Source: an uncultured Planctomycetaceae bacterium
GTDB taxonomy: Bacteria; Planctomycetota; Planctomycetia; Pirellulales; UBA1268
Length of the DNA: 45,281 nt
Direction of reading: 5' to 3'
Assembly: GCA_903885565.1 (NCBI GenBank)
Contig: CAISJI010000248.1
Location: 1-45,281, forward strand
The translations under genes and the position numbers were made by a program. Under the pieces are notes generated by a model. That model did not search any database. It saw nothing but the letters and a program-made list of their open reading frames with translations, and was not told where the DNA came from. This document shows, one piece after another, positions 37,701-45,281 of the stretch; position 1 is the first letter of the stretch; every line of letters starts with the position of its first letter.

Positions 37701-37774
37701 GCCCCGGCTGAGCCAGCCAGCAGCGCCCAGCCGAGCAGCCAGAGCCGCGAGAATTTCGAGCAGAAGCGGAGCAT
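34700..37774 (-). CDS. Planctomycete cytochrome-type protein fused to WD40 repeats, with alanine-rich coiled coil
   Basis: This 1024-residue exported protein has a signal peptide (about 1-25). A PSCyt1-like cytochrome c domain follows, with the heme site CTACH (Cys53, Cys56, His57) and a candidate Met ligand in DFMPPPD (Met106). WD40 blades occupy about 145-460 (GRDDMLATGSFRTVKLWRRQ, GQLISAGADGVVRLWN). A 250-residue Ala/Glu/Lys-rich coiled coil (about 462-712: KKAAAEKLLEEKTAAARAAD) is inserted in the propeller, and further blades follow to the end (LVSAGADTSLKVWNVLAGEQ). It is likely an envelope protein binding heme and partners; its substrate is unknown. The stop overlaps the convergent DUF1501 gene. 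The PPC-type gene ends 47 bases upstream on the same strand, so an operon is likely. Confidence 0.88.
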   Translation of the reverse strand: MLRFCSKFSRLWLLGWALLAGSAGADGLPVALQERAEPVRFAEEIAPVLAANCTACHNQKIREGGLALDSLKALLTGGDSGSGVIAGQPDESPVFLRASHRQEDFMPPPDNAVGARALSPEQLGLLQLWIAQGATAGPGGARAPIVWQRVAPGSEGVLAVAMNASGRVTAAARGGSVSLFDTASGALLGSLVDPAAALAGTAPAAHRDAIQALAISGRDDMLATGSFRTVKLWRRQQPARLRDLADSAFATSLAVAPTESIAALGFPDGHIALWDLSSGTVLRQARVHQGPVTALVFSGDGGQVYSASADGTVAALQTADAAVIGRLKGPGAVGVIALLNGSTQLATADAAGLIHIFALPLSAESQETIQAPLKELSGAAGPIAVLRELPTLSGQLISAGADGVVRLWNTLDGTITRQFAHGGPVAALTMSPDGARLATVGSIPGGKLWDAASGQLVAEWKGDLREKDRLTAAESALAVRRQDLEFAKSQVAAAEKDVQTAAADTKQSAEKKAAAEKLLEEKTAAARAADAARTEAEQALATASTALEPATALQAAAVAGASTAADAAKRAEEAVAACATAAATAADAPAAAETLRTIAAAAEATKAAQATADQTVVLAQQQFDRVKARVDELTKKSAEAAKAATEPAKALEQAKIGLTSADRAVEFAAQQTQRTATELPLRQAEAAQAEARVADADATRQQAAEALAATSLPQSAVSFSRDGQWLVSTGAEGCASLLSAASGEPREAWTLEIAGRTLLAETLAGEWIMAGGDAPAQCWSVMPRWIHERTIGGEQTPPAVDDEPTGPPIDLVTALAFSPDGTSLASGSGRPSRSGEIKLWNPAAGTLVRDISHPHTDTVTALEFSRAGDRLASGGTDRFVKIHAVADGMLIKSLEGHTGHVLGVAWQAHGRQLVSAGADTSLKVWNVLAGEQVRTIGGLKKEVTAVRFLPPGDEAVACSGDPTVRLYNVANGSVVREFASPGDFVQAVAAAGRFVAAGSQDGKLRIWALADGKLLHTLTPSVSQ

Positions 37775-37821
37775 GAATCGGGTTCGTTTCTAAAAAAGTC
37801 AGATGGGACATGACGCCCGCT

Positions 37822-40704
37822 TTACAGGGGCGCGGGGGCAGCCACAACCAGCACAACCTTCTGTTCGCCGCTCACTTCCCGATCGAAGTATTGGGCCTTG
37901 GTTCCGATCACAACCTCATACCGGCCCGGCGGCGCAGCGGCGTCGGCGATGATTTTGATCGTGGCCTGCGGCTGGTCGGGAGGGGCCGTCACCGGCAGAA
38001 GGGTGAGGCTCACAGCGGGAACGACAAGCTTGGGCTCAAAGCTCACCGGTCCGCTCAGGCCGTGGCGGCGCTCGAAGGGAATCACCAGTTCGGCAGTGGC
38101 CCCCGGCTGGATTCCCACCTCCGGCGGCAGCGCCAGTTGCAATGGCGACTCAGCCACCACCAGCATGATCGGTGTGGCTGTCACCGGCATCTCGATCTCC
38201 TTGGGGGCGCTGGCTGCTGCAGCATCGGCCGCCACCTTCTCCCGGCGCGCCCGCTCCTCCTCCATCGCCTTGGCCTTGGCCGCCGCTTCGCCGAGGGTTT
38301 TTTCGGCGGCGGCTTTTCCTGCCATGCAGGCGGCGATGAGCTGCTCGCTGTCGGCCGGTGCGCCGGTCGCCTGCTGCGCTGCCAATTGCGTTTCGGCGAG
38401 CAGTTTTTCAGCCGCGGTCACCGCCACACGCGCTGCCTCGACCTGCTCAGTGCGTTGCTTTGCCATCCCCCCGATCCGCTCGGCATCCGCCTTGGCCAAT
38501 TCGGCCGCCTGAGGATTGCGGGCGTACCTGCTCTTCGACACCCCCCGCAACACGATCTGGTAGGTGCCGGCAGGCAGCTTGGGATCGAGTTCGATCGCTG
38601 CGGCGGTGCTGGTGGTCGCCTCCTCGATCTTCACCTCTGGCACTTTCAATTCGGCCGGCAGGTTGGCGGCGGTGAGCGTGAGCCCGCCGGTCGCCTCGGG
38701 CTGGCGCACAACATCCAGCGGCACGCTCAGCTTGCCCCCCCGAGCCGTCTCCCAGATGCGGGATTCATGGGCGGTGACGGAAAGGGGCGCGGTGTCGGGA
38801 GTGACCGCCAGCGGGAGGGAGTGCAATTCGCGAAGCTTGGGGGGCTGCGCTTTGGTGTCGGCATTCCAGCGCAGCACGGCGACGCGGGCAGTCTGTATCA
38901 CTTCCTCCCCCCCGATCGTGGCGCGGCCCACCACGCGAATCGTGCCGGCCCAGGGCTGGCTGCCCGGGGCGGCCGTCAGGCCCAGCAGCGCCCGATTCGT
39001 CCGTGCTGCTGCCACCGTGGGCGCCGCGCTGACGCCGGCCGGGAGCCCCTCGGCGGAGAGCGTGACATCGCCGGAAAAACCGTCCGACTTGAGCACCAAA
39101 ACGTCGATCCCCACCGTGCCAGCGATCGGCAGCACAGGGGTGGCGATGAGCGTGCGTTCCGCGTCGGCGCGATGAGGCTGGGCCAGCAAGGCCAGCAGGT
39201 GGAACGTGGGGCGGGGCCGGCGCACCTCCACCACATACACATGCTCCGGGCTCGCATGCGATTCCCCCTTGAGATCGCGCACCAGCATGCGGTAGCTGCC
39301 ATCGGCCGGCGCGTTGAATTCCAGCAGCGGATCGGTCGTGGGCCGGTCGAGAATGCCTCCCTGAAATTCGCTCGGCCCGTCGTCGGCGTAGGCGATTTCC
39401 TTGACCGTCGTCCGGCCGTCGGCCTCCGTCGTGACCTGCTCGATCAGGAGCGAGGGATCGGTTGGCAGCCCCAGCCGAGCGGAGAACACCTCAAACACAA
39501 ACCTCTCGCCCGCCTTGGCTGTAAAGCCAAACCAGTCGCGGTCGCGCTCGGGAAAAAACCGGCCGGCGATGCAGCCGGGGAGGGTCACGGCCTGTGGCTC
39601 GAGCGGATCATCATTGTGGTTCTGTTCCACCCCGACCGTCTCGGCAGAAACGAGCACCGGCAGCGGCGTTTGGGGCATGCCCGGGACGTCGACCTGCAGG
39701 TCGGCCAACTGACTGGCGGCATCGCGTGGGGCGTGGAGGCGCCAGCGGGTGCGTGCTGCAGCGATGCTCTGCGGAGGGGCCAGCCGCAGCGGCACCAGCG
39801 CCTGCTCGAGCCCCTCGACATCCGCGGCCAATCCGGCCGGAAGGCCGATCGGCAGGGCGCTGCCATAGAGCGTGAGCGTGGCTCTCTCGTCCGGTGTGGC
39901 GGCCGGTTTGACGACCGGTGGAAAGACGAAATCGATCTGCGGTCCGGTCGAGACCGCCAGCCGGTAAAAGAGTTCCTCACCTCCGCTGGCGAACCGATCG
40001 TGGATCCGCACTACAAAGCGGCCGTCGGCCGGGGCGATGAAGTCGAGCAGCGGATCTCTCTGGCGGGCCCGGCGGGGGGTGGCCAGCACTCTGCCTGCCG
40101 CATCGAGCACGGAGAGGACCGGCACCATCCGCGAATCGATCCGGCTGCACCACACCTCGATCCGCAGTCGCTGCCCAGCCTTGAGAGTGAGCGCATAGTG
40201 ATCAGCCTTGCCGGCGACCGCCCGGCCTGACGCCGTGCCGTCGGTCGGCAGATCGAGCGCCGTGGCAACGCTGTCGACCTCGCGTTCTTTCACAACCTCG
40301 GCCCCGGTGCCCACCACAAACGACCGGGCATTGCTCACGCCGAACCGCCCCACCGCCTCAACGTCATACACCCCCGGCGGCACATCGGGGCCGATCGACA
40401 CCAGCATCCGCTGGGGGATGGGCCGGGCATCCGGATCGAGTTCGGTGGGCGTCGAGAGGATCGGTGTCGCGGTGATGCCGGGGTGGGAAAAGACGAGCGT
40501 CCGCAGATCGTCCAGATCGCTCCCCAGCAGGCTCACCGCCACCTGCGAATGCTGGCGGCCTCCCGGAGGATGGATGGCCGTGAGCGCAGGCTGCGGCAGC
40601 TCAGCGTGGGCCGATGCGGCCAGCCCTGCCAGCACCAGCGGCATGAGCCCGCGGAGAGCCCGCGTCAGCGAGAGGCCATGATGGTTTGCGAAGAAGTGGA
40701 ACAT
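37822..40704 (-). CDS. PPC-domain exported protein with alanine-rich coiled coil
   Basis: This 960-residue protein has a signal peptide ending SAHA before ELPQP. The N-terminal part (about 38-135) is an IPT/TIG-like beta domain (ITAIHPPGGRQHSQVAVSLL-type start). It is followed by pre-peptidase C-terminal (PPC) domains: KADHYALTLKAGQRLRIEVW with LLDFIAPADGRFVVRIHDRF, and a second set, RDWFGFTAKAGERFVFEVFS with EFNAPADGSYRMLVRDLKGE. Later beta domains precede a coiled coil at about 734-835 (VAVTAAEKLLAETQLAAQQA, KAKAMEEERARREKVAADAA) and a C-terminal beta part. Such proteins are widespread in planctomycete envelope clusters. It lies between the DUF1549/1553 gene (135 bases upstream, with repeat B between) and the cytochrome-WD40 gene. 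Confidence 0.85.
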   Translation of the reverse strand: MFHFFANHHGLSLTRALRGLMPLVLAGLAASAHAELPQPALTAIHPPGGRQHSQVAVSLLGSDLDDLRTLVFSHPGITATPILSTPTELDPDARPIPQRMLVSIGPDVPPGVYDVEAVGRFGVSNARSFVVGTGAEVVKEREVDSVATALDLPTDGTASGRAVAGKADHYALTLKAGQRLRIEVWCSRIDSRMVPVLSVLDAAGRVLATPRRARQRDPLLDFIAPADGRFVVRIHDRFASGGEELFYRLAVSTGPQIDFVFPPVVKPAATPDERATLTLYGSALPIGLPAGLAADVEGLEQALVPLRLAPPQSIAAARTRWRLHAPRDAASQLADLQVDVPGMPQTPLPVLVSAETVGVEQNHNDDPLEPQAVTLPGCIAGRFFPERDRDWFGFTAKAGERFVFEVFSARLGLPTDPSLLIEQVTTEADGRTTVKEIAYADDGPSEFQGGILDRPTTDPLLEFNAPADGSYRMLVRDLKGESHASPEHVYVVEVRRPRPTFHLLALLAQPHRADAERTLIATPVLPIAGTVGIDVLVLKSDGFSGDVTLSAEGLPAGVSAAPTVAAARTNRALLGLTAAPGSQPWAGTIRVVGRATIGGEEVIQTARVAVLRWNADTKAQPPKLRELHSLPLAVTPDTAPLSVTAHESRIWETARGGKLSVPLDVVRQPEATGGLTLTAANLPAELKVPEVKIEEATTSTAAAIELDPKLPAGTYQIVLRGVSKSRYARNPQAAELAKADAERIGGMAKQRTEQVEAARVAVTAAEKLLAETQLAAQQATGAPADSEQLIAACMAGKAAAEKTLGEAAAKAKAMEEERARREKVAADAAAASAPKEIEMPVTATPIMLVVAESPLQLALPPEVGIQPGATAELVIPFERRHGLSGPVSFEPKLVVPAVSLTLLPVTAPPDQPQATIKIIADAAAPPGRYEVVIGTKAQYFDREVSGEQKVVLVVAAPAPL

Positions 40705-40740
40705 GGTTTGTCAAAAAGCCAGGTTGTGGAGTCACAACGG

Positions 40741-40832
40741 CATCGCTGGATGCGATGCCCGTCGACCGTGGAAAACCTCGGCTTTTCCACCGGGCGACCG
40801 AGGGGAACAAGTCCAGGGATGGATTGTTCCAC
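40741..40832 (-). repeat. Structured intergenic repeat, copy B
   Basis: Read on the minus strand this copy follows copy A almost base for base over the hairpin part. Its stems are GTGGAAAA/TTTTCCAC (40768-40775 with 40783-40790), an outer GTCGACC/GGGCGAC pair with one mismatch (40761-40767 with 40792-40798), and CATCGC/GCGATG (40741-40746 with 40752-40757). It starts just past the stop of the DUF1549/1553 gene. Confidence 0.75.
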
Positions 40833-40839
40833 GCTCCAG

Positions 40840-43506
40840 TCAGTGGTTGAACAAAAACTCCTTGGTGTTGAGGAGCGACCAGAGGATGTCCTCGTAGGCG
40901 GCCTGCCGGTTGTCGGCATGGGCCGCGAGATAGGTTTGGATAGTGGCCGTCTCCCCATTGCTGGCTGGTCGGGAGAAGGCGACGAGGTAGAGCTCGTCGA
41001 TCTTGGCCAAGTCGTCGCGATCCTTGTCGGCGGAGAGCCGGGAGGCCCGGCCTTCTCCTCCCACCTTGGCGAGGATCTCCGCGGAGTTGATCAGATGGAT
41101 GCTCTGGGCCAGATTGGCCTCCGACACCCGCTCACACTCGCAGGCGCTGTCGCCATTGGGCCGGCCAAAGACGGTTAAAAAATAGTTGTTGAAGTTGGCA
41201 TCGGGCAGCTGCACCGAGCGGGTGCCGGCGAGCGTGCCGGCGAAGGCGGTCTGCTTGCCGGTGAGCGTGTCGATCGCGTCGAGAGTCACCTCCGCCGGGA
41301 GCCGACGGGGGTAAAAGCGGGAGAAGCTCTGGCGGTCTTCCGCATTGCAGGCATTCGGCTCGGCAGAGAGCTGGTAGGTGGCCGAGCGGCAGATCGTGCG
41401 GATGAGGTGCTTGAGGTCGTAGCCGTGGTCGACGAAGTCTGCGGCGAGCGCCTCGAGCAGGGCGGGATTGGTGGGGGGATTGGTCAGCCGCATGTCGTCT
41501 TCGGGCTCCACCAGCCCGCGGGAGAAGAAGTGCTTCCAGTAGCGGTTGACCAGTGCCTTGGCGAAGAAGGGGTTGTCGGAGGAGGTCATCCAGTCGGCCA
41601 AGGCGACGCGGGGATCGGTGTCGGGGGGGATCGAAAGCGCCGGGCCGTCGAGCACCGCCGCGGCATGCACCCCCTTGGGGCCGTTGGCCTGTGCCGGGCC
41701 GCGATTGTGGAAGATCTGTTCCTCGCCCGGCTGTTCCCCCTTCTTCCGCCCGACCCTAGAGAAGAAGGCCGACAGCTCGTAGTAGTCTTCCGTGCTCCAC
41801 TTCTCGAAGGGATGGTGGTGGCAGCGGGCGCATTGCAGCCGCTGGCCGAGGAATAATTGCGCTGCATCTTCCACCTGCTGGTTGGTATCGGCCACCTGCC
41901 GATACCAGACAACCGGAGGATTGATCCCCGGCTCGCCGCTGGCAGTGAGAATCTCGCTGACGAACTCGGTGTAGGGCTTGTTCTCCAGGAGTCGCGCCCG
42001 GATCCAGTCGTGGAAGGCATAGCTGCCGTGGCGGTGGAGGGCGTCGTCGGTGCGCTTGTTGCGCAGGATGGCACTCCACTTATTGGCAAAGGTGTCGGCG
42101 TAATCTGGGCTGTCGAGCAGCCGGTCGATCAGCTTGTCGCGCCGCTGCGGATCGGCATCGGCCAGAAAAGCCCGCGTTTCCGCCAGCGTCGGCACTCTCC
42201 CGGCAATATCGGCGGTGACGCGGCGCAGGAATGTGGCGTCATCACAGCGGGGGGAAGGGGGCAGCCGCAGGGCGATGAGATTCTCGAGCACGAGCTGATC
42301 GATGAAGTTTCGGCCGAATGCCTCAGGGGTGGGCATTGTGTCGGTAGGCGCTGCGTCGGCAGGCGAGGCTGCCGCCACGCCCGAGCTCTCCAAGGGAAGC
42401 GTGACGCGGAATACCGCCACCTGGCTCTGGTACCGCACCATCAGCGCTGCGACACCGCTGCGGGGTGGCCCGTCACCAGACACCGCAGCGGTCACCAACC
42501 CCTCCCTGTCGACCGTCGCCAGCTCCGGAACATTGATCTCATACTGCGCAAGCGGCGTGACATCTTCCCGGGCGCCGCTCGAGAGCACCGCCATCACCCG
42601 CACCTGCTGCGCTTCTCCCGCACGCATCACGCGCTCGGTCGGAAACACCTCGATGCTGGTGACGCGTGGAGCCTGCGGATCGCCCGGCCGGGCGCCCTCG
42701 GCGATCCAGCGAACCAGCAACGCATAGGAAGGGGACCCGGTCTCAAGCAGCCGGCCACCCCCATGGGGAACCGTTGCGGTGGCCTTGGCCAGCAGCAGGC
42801 TTTCCTCGGGGGCTCCCAGCGCGAGCCGCCGGCCGCGCGCTTCCTTAAGGAGATGATCGTGGTCCTCGGTCGGCTCAAAGCCGAGCAGCGACAGCCGAAA
42901 GCCGTTTTGGCCGCCGCTCTTGCCATGGCAGCCACCGCTATTGCAGCCATGTTTGGTGAACACCGGCACGATCTGGTTGGCGAAATCGATCGGCGGATCA
43001 TCGTCGTACCGCTCGACCACCAACGGCACGCCCACCTCCGCCACGCCGGCCAATTCGGGGATGCCGGCGACGCTTGTGAAAATGGTGCCGCTGCCGTTGG
43101 CCAAAGGAACGACCACACCACTGGAGGTCACCCGGGCCAGCGTCGGGGGCTCCACCCGGTACTCTGCCGCGCGGGTGACATCCCGCGGGAGGCCATCGGG
43201 AGTGAGCCGAGCAGAACAGACCAACTGCCGCCGCCCCTCCCCCCCCACAATCAGCACCCGTTCGGTGTCGGAGGAACCCTCTTCGCCACCAGAACCTCGT
43301 TGACCGGTGGAAACTACGAGCGTGGGGGCGGGAAGCGGGGGGGCGACCGCCCGCGCCGCTCCCGCTGTCAACAGGAGGAATAGAGCGAGGAACATCCCAC
43401 CGCCAGCCAGCCTCCCCATCCCTCGCCACAGGCCGAGAGCAGCCGGGGGGAACGCGGAAAACAACGGCGGGTGCCCATGGGCTGAAACGGCTAGCAGGGG
43501 GTGCAT
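40840..43506 (-). CDS. DUF1549/DUF1553 planctomycete cytochrome-like protein with BIG2 domains
   Basis: This 888-residue exported protein has a long basic N-region and hydrophobic core (MFLALFLLLTAGAARAVA). A BIG2-like Ig domain (about 83-165) is followed by a CNSGGCHGKSGGQNGFRLSL motif (Cys188, Cys193, His194), a spaced heme-like CxxxxCH site as in planctomycete cytochromes. A second Ig-like part (about 285-370) precedes DUF1549 (FIDQLVLENLIALRLPPSPR, and LQCARCHHHPFEKW with a CARCH heme site) and DUF1553 (NPFFAKALVNRYWKHFFSRG, AFAGTLAGTRSVQLPDANFN). ATG 43506 is preferred because GGAG lies 7 bases upstream; ATG 43419 is an alternative. It is the first gene of the minus-strand envelope block. 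Biochemical function is unknown. Confidence 0.9.
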   Translation of the reverse strand: MHPLLAVSAHGHPPLFSAFPPAALGLWRGMGRLAGGGMFLALFLLLTAGAARAVAPPLPAPTLVVSTGQRGSGGEEGSSDTERVLIVGGEGRRQLVCSARLTPDGLPRDVTRAAEYRVEPPTLARVTSSGVVVPLANGSGTIFTSVAGIPELAGVAEVGVPLVVERYDDDPPIDFANQIVPVFTKHGCNSGGCHGKSGGQNGFRLSLLGFEPTEDHDHLLKEARGRRLALGAPEESLLLAKATATVPHGGGRLLETGSPSYALLVRWIAEGARPGDPQAPRVTSIEVFPTERVMRAGEAQQVRVMAVLSSGAREDVTPLAQYEINVPELATVDREGLVTAAVSGDGPPRSGVAALMVRYQSQVAVFRVTLPLESSGVAAASPADAAPTDTMPTPEAFGRNFIDQLVLENLIALRLPPSPRCDDATFLRRVTADIAGRVPTLAETRAFLADADPQRRDKLIDRLLDSPDYADTFANKWSAILRNKRTDDALHRHGSYAFHDWIRARLLENKPYTEFVSEILTASGEPGINPPVVWYRQVADTNQQVEDAAQLFLGQRLQCARCHHHPFEKWSTEDYYELSAFFSRVGRKKGEQPGEEQIFHNRGPAQANGPKGVHAAAVLDGPALSIPPDTDPRVALADWMTSSDNPFFAKALVNRYWKHFFSRGLVEPEDDMRLTNPPTNPALLEALAADFVDHGYDLKHLIRTICRSATYQLSAEPNACNAEDRQSFSRFYPRRLPAEVTLDAIDTLTGKQTAFAGTLAGTRSVQLPDANFNNYFLTVFGRPNGDSACECERVSEANLAQSIHLINSAEILAKVGGEGRASRLSADKDRDDLAKIDELYLVAFSRPASNGETATIQTYLAAHADNRQAAYEDILWSLLNTKEFLFNH

Positions 43507-43881
43507 AGGAATCTCCGACGCCAGCCTGGGGGGGACCACGCGCGGCCCCAAAGCCCGCTCGGGCTCACGCTGCATTATCCGCCGCCGCCGCCGTGGCCGC
43601 AAAGGGAGCCGCTGTGGAAACGCGAGTAAAATCCGTAAGAGCTTTGTGAATAACATGTTACGTCGATTTTTCCGGGGGGCAGCGGCACTGCGACCCACGC
43701 TGGAGACGGCGGCGACCGGAGGCCGCGCCGCGGGGGAACGGCCGAGCGCAACTGGCGGCGCAAAAAAAATTGGTTTTCCGGCTCCCGTCGAGACGCCCGA
43801 GGGCGTAAGTTCTGGGCTCAGACTGCCAGACCTCTCTGCGCAGTGGTTATCCCTCCAGTGGCCAACACTCCCGTTGGATTC
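43507..43881. other. Gene-free divergent promoter region before cysD
   Basis: These 375 bases separate the DUF1549/1553 gene and cysD. No convincing gene is seen. TAACATGTTA (43651-43660) is a perfect 10-bp palindrome in a locally AT-rich stretch, a possible regulator site. No SAM or other riboswitch pattern was recognised. Confidence 0.6.
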
Positions 43882-44793
43882 ATGACTGCTTACAACCTGA
43901 CCCACCTGCGGCAACTCGAGGCCGAGAGCATCCACATCATTCGTGAAGTGGCGGCGGAATTCTCCAATCCGGTCATGCTCTATTCGATCGGTAAGGATTC
44001 AGCCGTGATGGTGCGGCTGGCGGAGAAGGCGTTTTACCCCGCCAAGCCCCCGTTCCCGCTGATGCACATCGACACGACGTGGAAGTTCCGCGAGATGTAC
44101 GCCCTGCGCGACAATTATGTCGCCAAGGAACTCGGCCTGAAACTGATCGTGCATGTGAATCAGGAGGGAGTGGCGCAGGGTATCAATCCGATCACGCACG
44201 GCAGCAAAGTGCACACCGACGTGATGAAGACGCAGAGTCTCAGGCAGGCCCTCGACAAGTATGCGTTCGACGCCGCCTTCGGTGGGGCCAGACGCGACGA
44301 GGAGAAATCCCGCGCCAAGGAGCGGGTCTTCTCCTTCCGCGACGAGTTTCACCGCTGGGACCCCAAGAACCAGCGCCCCGAACTCTGGAACCTCTACAAC
44401 ACCAAGGTGAAGAAGGGGGAGAGCATCCGGGTCTTTCCGCTCTCCAACTGGACAGAACTCGACGTCTGGCAATACATCCATCTGGAGCAGATCCCGATCG
44501 TGCCCCTCTACTTCGCCGCCGAGCGCCCCATTGTGTGGCGGGACGGAGTGATGATCATGGTCGACGACGATCGCATGCCCCTGAAGCCGGGTGAGAAGCC
44601 GGAGATGCGGCGCGTCAGGTTTCGCACGTTGGGCTGCTATCCCCTCAGCGGTGCCGTCGATTCCACCGCCACCACACTCCCTGAGATCATTCAGGAAATG
44701 CTCCTGACGACGTTCTCGGAGCGGCAGGGCCGGCTCATCGATTCCGACGAGGCTGGCAGCATGGAGAAAAAGAAACGCGAGGGATATTTCTGA
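43882..44793 (+). CDS. cysD: Sulfate adenylyltransferase subunit 2
   Basis: This 303-residue catalytic subunit of ATP sulfurylase makes adenosine phosphosulfate from ATP and sulfate, coupled to GTP hydrolysis by CysN. The PP-loop [20 protein letters not shown] and [20 protein letters not shown] match the CysD/PAPS-reductase fold, as do [20 protein letters not shown] and the C-terminal EKKKREGYF. Length equals the usual 300-303. ATG 43882 starts [20 protein letters not shown], the family N-terminus. cysN begins 219 bases downstream, an unusually long gap for this pair, filled by hairpins and repeat C. Confidence 0.97.
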   Translation: MTAYNLTHLRQLEAESIHIIREVAAEFSNPVMLYSIGKDSAVMVRLAEKAFYPAKPPFPLMHIDTTWKFREMYALRDNYVAKELGLKLIVHVNQEGVAQGINPITHGSKVHTDVMKTQSLRQALDKYAFDAAFGGARRDEEKSRAKERVFSFRDEFHRWDPKNQRPELWNLYNTKVKKGESIRVFPLSNWTELDVWQYIHLEQIPIVPLYFAAERPIVWRDGVMIMVDDDRMPLKPGEKPEMRRVRFRTLGCYPLSGAVDSTATTLPEIIQEMLLTTFSERQGRLIDSDEAGSMEKKKREGYF

Positions 44794-44800
44794 ATATACG

Positions 44801-44828
44801 CGGAAAAAGCCCTCCGGGCCTTTTTCCG
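44801..44828 (+). terminator. Hairpin after cysD
   Basis: CGGAAAAAGCCC and GGGCCTTTTTCCG form a stem with one bulged base, 8 bases beyond the cysD stop. The T-run is inside the stem rather than after it. A near-identical hairpin occurs at 27790-27820. It could attenuate transcription between cysD and cysN. Confidence 0.55.
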
Positions 44829-44830
44829 CT

Positions 44831-44893
44831 GGGGTCGGCGGGGGGAAACGCCAAGGGTTTCCCCAGCCGACGCGCATCGCTTCCGGCGATGCG
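44831..44893 (+). repeat. Structured intergenic repeat, copy C
   Basis: Stems are GTCGGC/GCCGAC (44834-44839 with 44866-44871), GGGGAAAC/GTTTCCCC (44842-44849 with 44857-44864) and GCATCGC/GCGATGC (44874-44880 with 44886-44892), all perfect. Relative to copies A and B both arms of the first two stems have changed together. It sits between cysD and cysN in the sense direction. Confidence 0.75.
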
Positions 44894-45012
44894 TGGTTTG
44901 TGCACATTGAGCAGACGTGGGCACAGCCCTCCGAGCCGTTCCCCTTCCAGCAACTCCACTCCAACAACTTCATTCCAACAACGAACGCCTCTGGCGATGA
45001 GCCACTCACTTC

Positions 45013-45281
45013 ATGTCACATCAATCCTCTCTCATTGCCAGCGACATCAACGCCTACCTCGCCCAGCATGAACGCAAGGAACTCCTGCGTTTCATCACCT
45101 GCGGCAGCGTCGATGACGGCAAGAGCACGCTCATCGGCCGGCTGTTCTACGAGTCGAAGATGATCTACGAAGATCAACTCGCCGCGATCACCAAGGATTC
45201 CACCCGCTACGGCACCACCGGCACAGAGGTCGATCTGGCCCTGTTCACCGATGGCCTCGAGGACGAACGGCAGCAGGGGAT
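45013..45281 (+). CDS. cysN: Sulfate adenylyltransferase subunit 1 (GTPase), cut by window end
   Basis: Only the first 89 codons are present, starting at ATG 45013. The GTPase P-loop [19 protein letters not shown] and [10 protein letters not shown] (the start of switch I region typical of CysN/CysNC) identify it. CysN hydrolyses GTP to drive sulfate adenylation with CysD. Whether an APS kinase (CysC) domain is fused at the C-terminus cannot be seen. The first 25 residues ([20 protein letters not shown]) match the usual N-terminal helix. Confidence 0.95.
   Translation, partial: MSHQSSLIASDINAYLAQHERKELLRFITCGSVDDGKSTLIGRLFYESKMIYEDQLAAITKDSTRYGTTGTEVDLALFTDGLEDERQQG

Noticed and set aside
43620..43670. 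Riboswitch or sulfur-responsive leader before cysD
   Set aside because: Only a 10-bp palindrome is visible; no known riboswitch core was recognised.

Overview
The window looks like the chromosome of a high-GC planctomycete, probably of the Pirellulales/Pirellula-Rhodopirellula type. The evidence is a block of genes almost confined to that phylum: two DUF1501 proteins, a BIG2/DUF1549/DUF1553 cytochrome-like protein, a cytochrome-WD40 fusion and a PPC-type protein. There is also a PEP-CTERM protein whose sorting signal starts VPEID, plus Tat-type and lipoprotein signals. Placement is by gene content only; no 16S rRNA is present.

Layout. 1-6.6 kb is accessory DNA: the 5' part of a secreted FAD-dependent oxidoreductase, a lower-GC ADP-ribosylglycohydrolase, a decayed IS3-family transposase, a PEP-CTERM exported protein and an AbiEi/AbiEii toxin-antitoxin pair whose toxin looks cut short, all lying against tRNA-Asn. 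6.7-7.7 kb holds an anti-sigma kinase/antagonist (RsbW/RsbV-like) pair. 8.5-10.6 kb is groES-groL with a strong terminator. 10.5-13.1 kb is a feoA-feoB ferrous iron operon with a probable small membrane partner and a Fur-box-like palindrome. Then come bioD, a GH57 glucanotransferase-type enzyme with a galT-like gene, ahpC, dgkA and aqpZ. 19.5-25.5 kb is an RND efflux operon (lipoprotein adaptor, transporter, PQQ-propeller protein). 25.6-31.2 kb, all on the plus strand, carries hisI, a queD-like gene, hemB, an unrecognised secreted protein, a Tat-exported sugar isomerase-like protein and rfbB. 31.7-43.5 kb is the planctomycete-specific exported protein block. 43.9 kb to the end is cysD followed by the start of cysN (sulfate activation).

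How genes work together. FeoA/FeoB import Fe2+, apparently under Fur-type control. GroES/GroEL fold proteins. The adaptor and RND pump need an outer-membrane channel not seen here. CysD/CysN form ATP sulfurylase. The DUF1501, DUF1549/1553, cytochrome-WD40 and PPC proteins recur together in planctomycetes and are presumed to act in the cell envelope, but their biochemical role is not established.

Most unusual signals. A family of dispersed intergenic elements occurs at about 1.8, 33.3, 40.8 and 44.85 kb, with a weaker relative at 27.8 kb. Three copies fold as a two-hairpin unit whose stems differ by compensating base changes. Other notable points are an AbiEi gene with a consensus-like promoter placing the transcript start at the start codon, an RND pump with an extra hydrophobic insertion, and two adjacent envelope proteins that each carry an inserted alanine-rich coiled coil.
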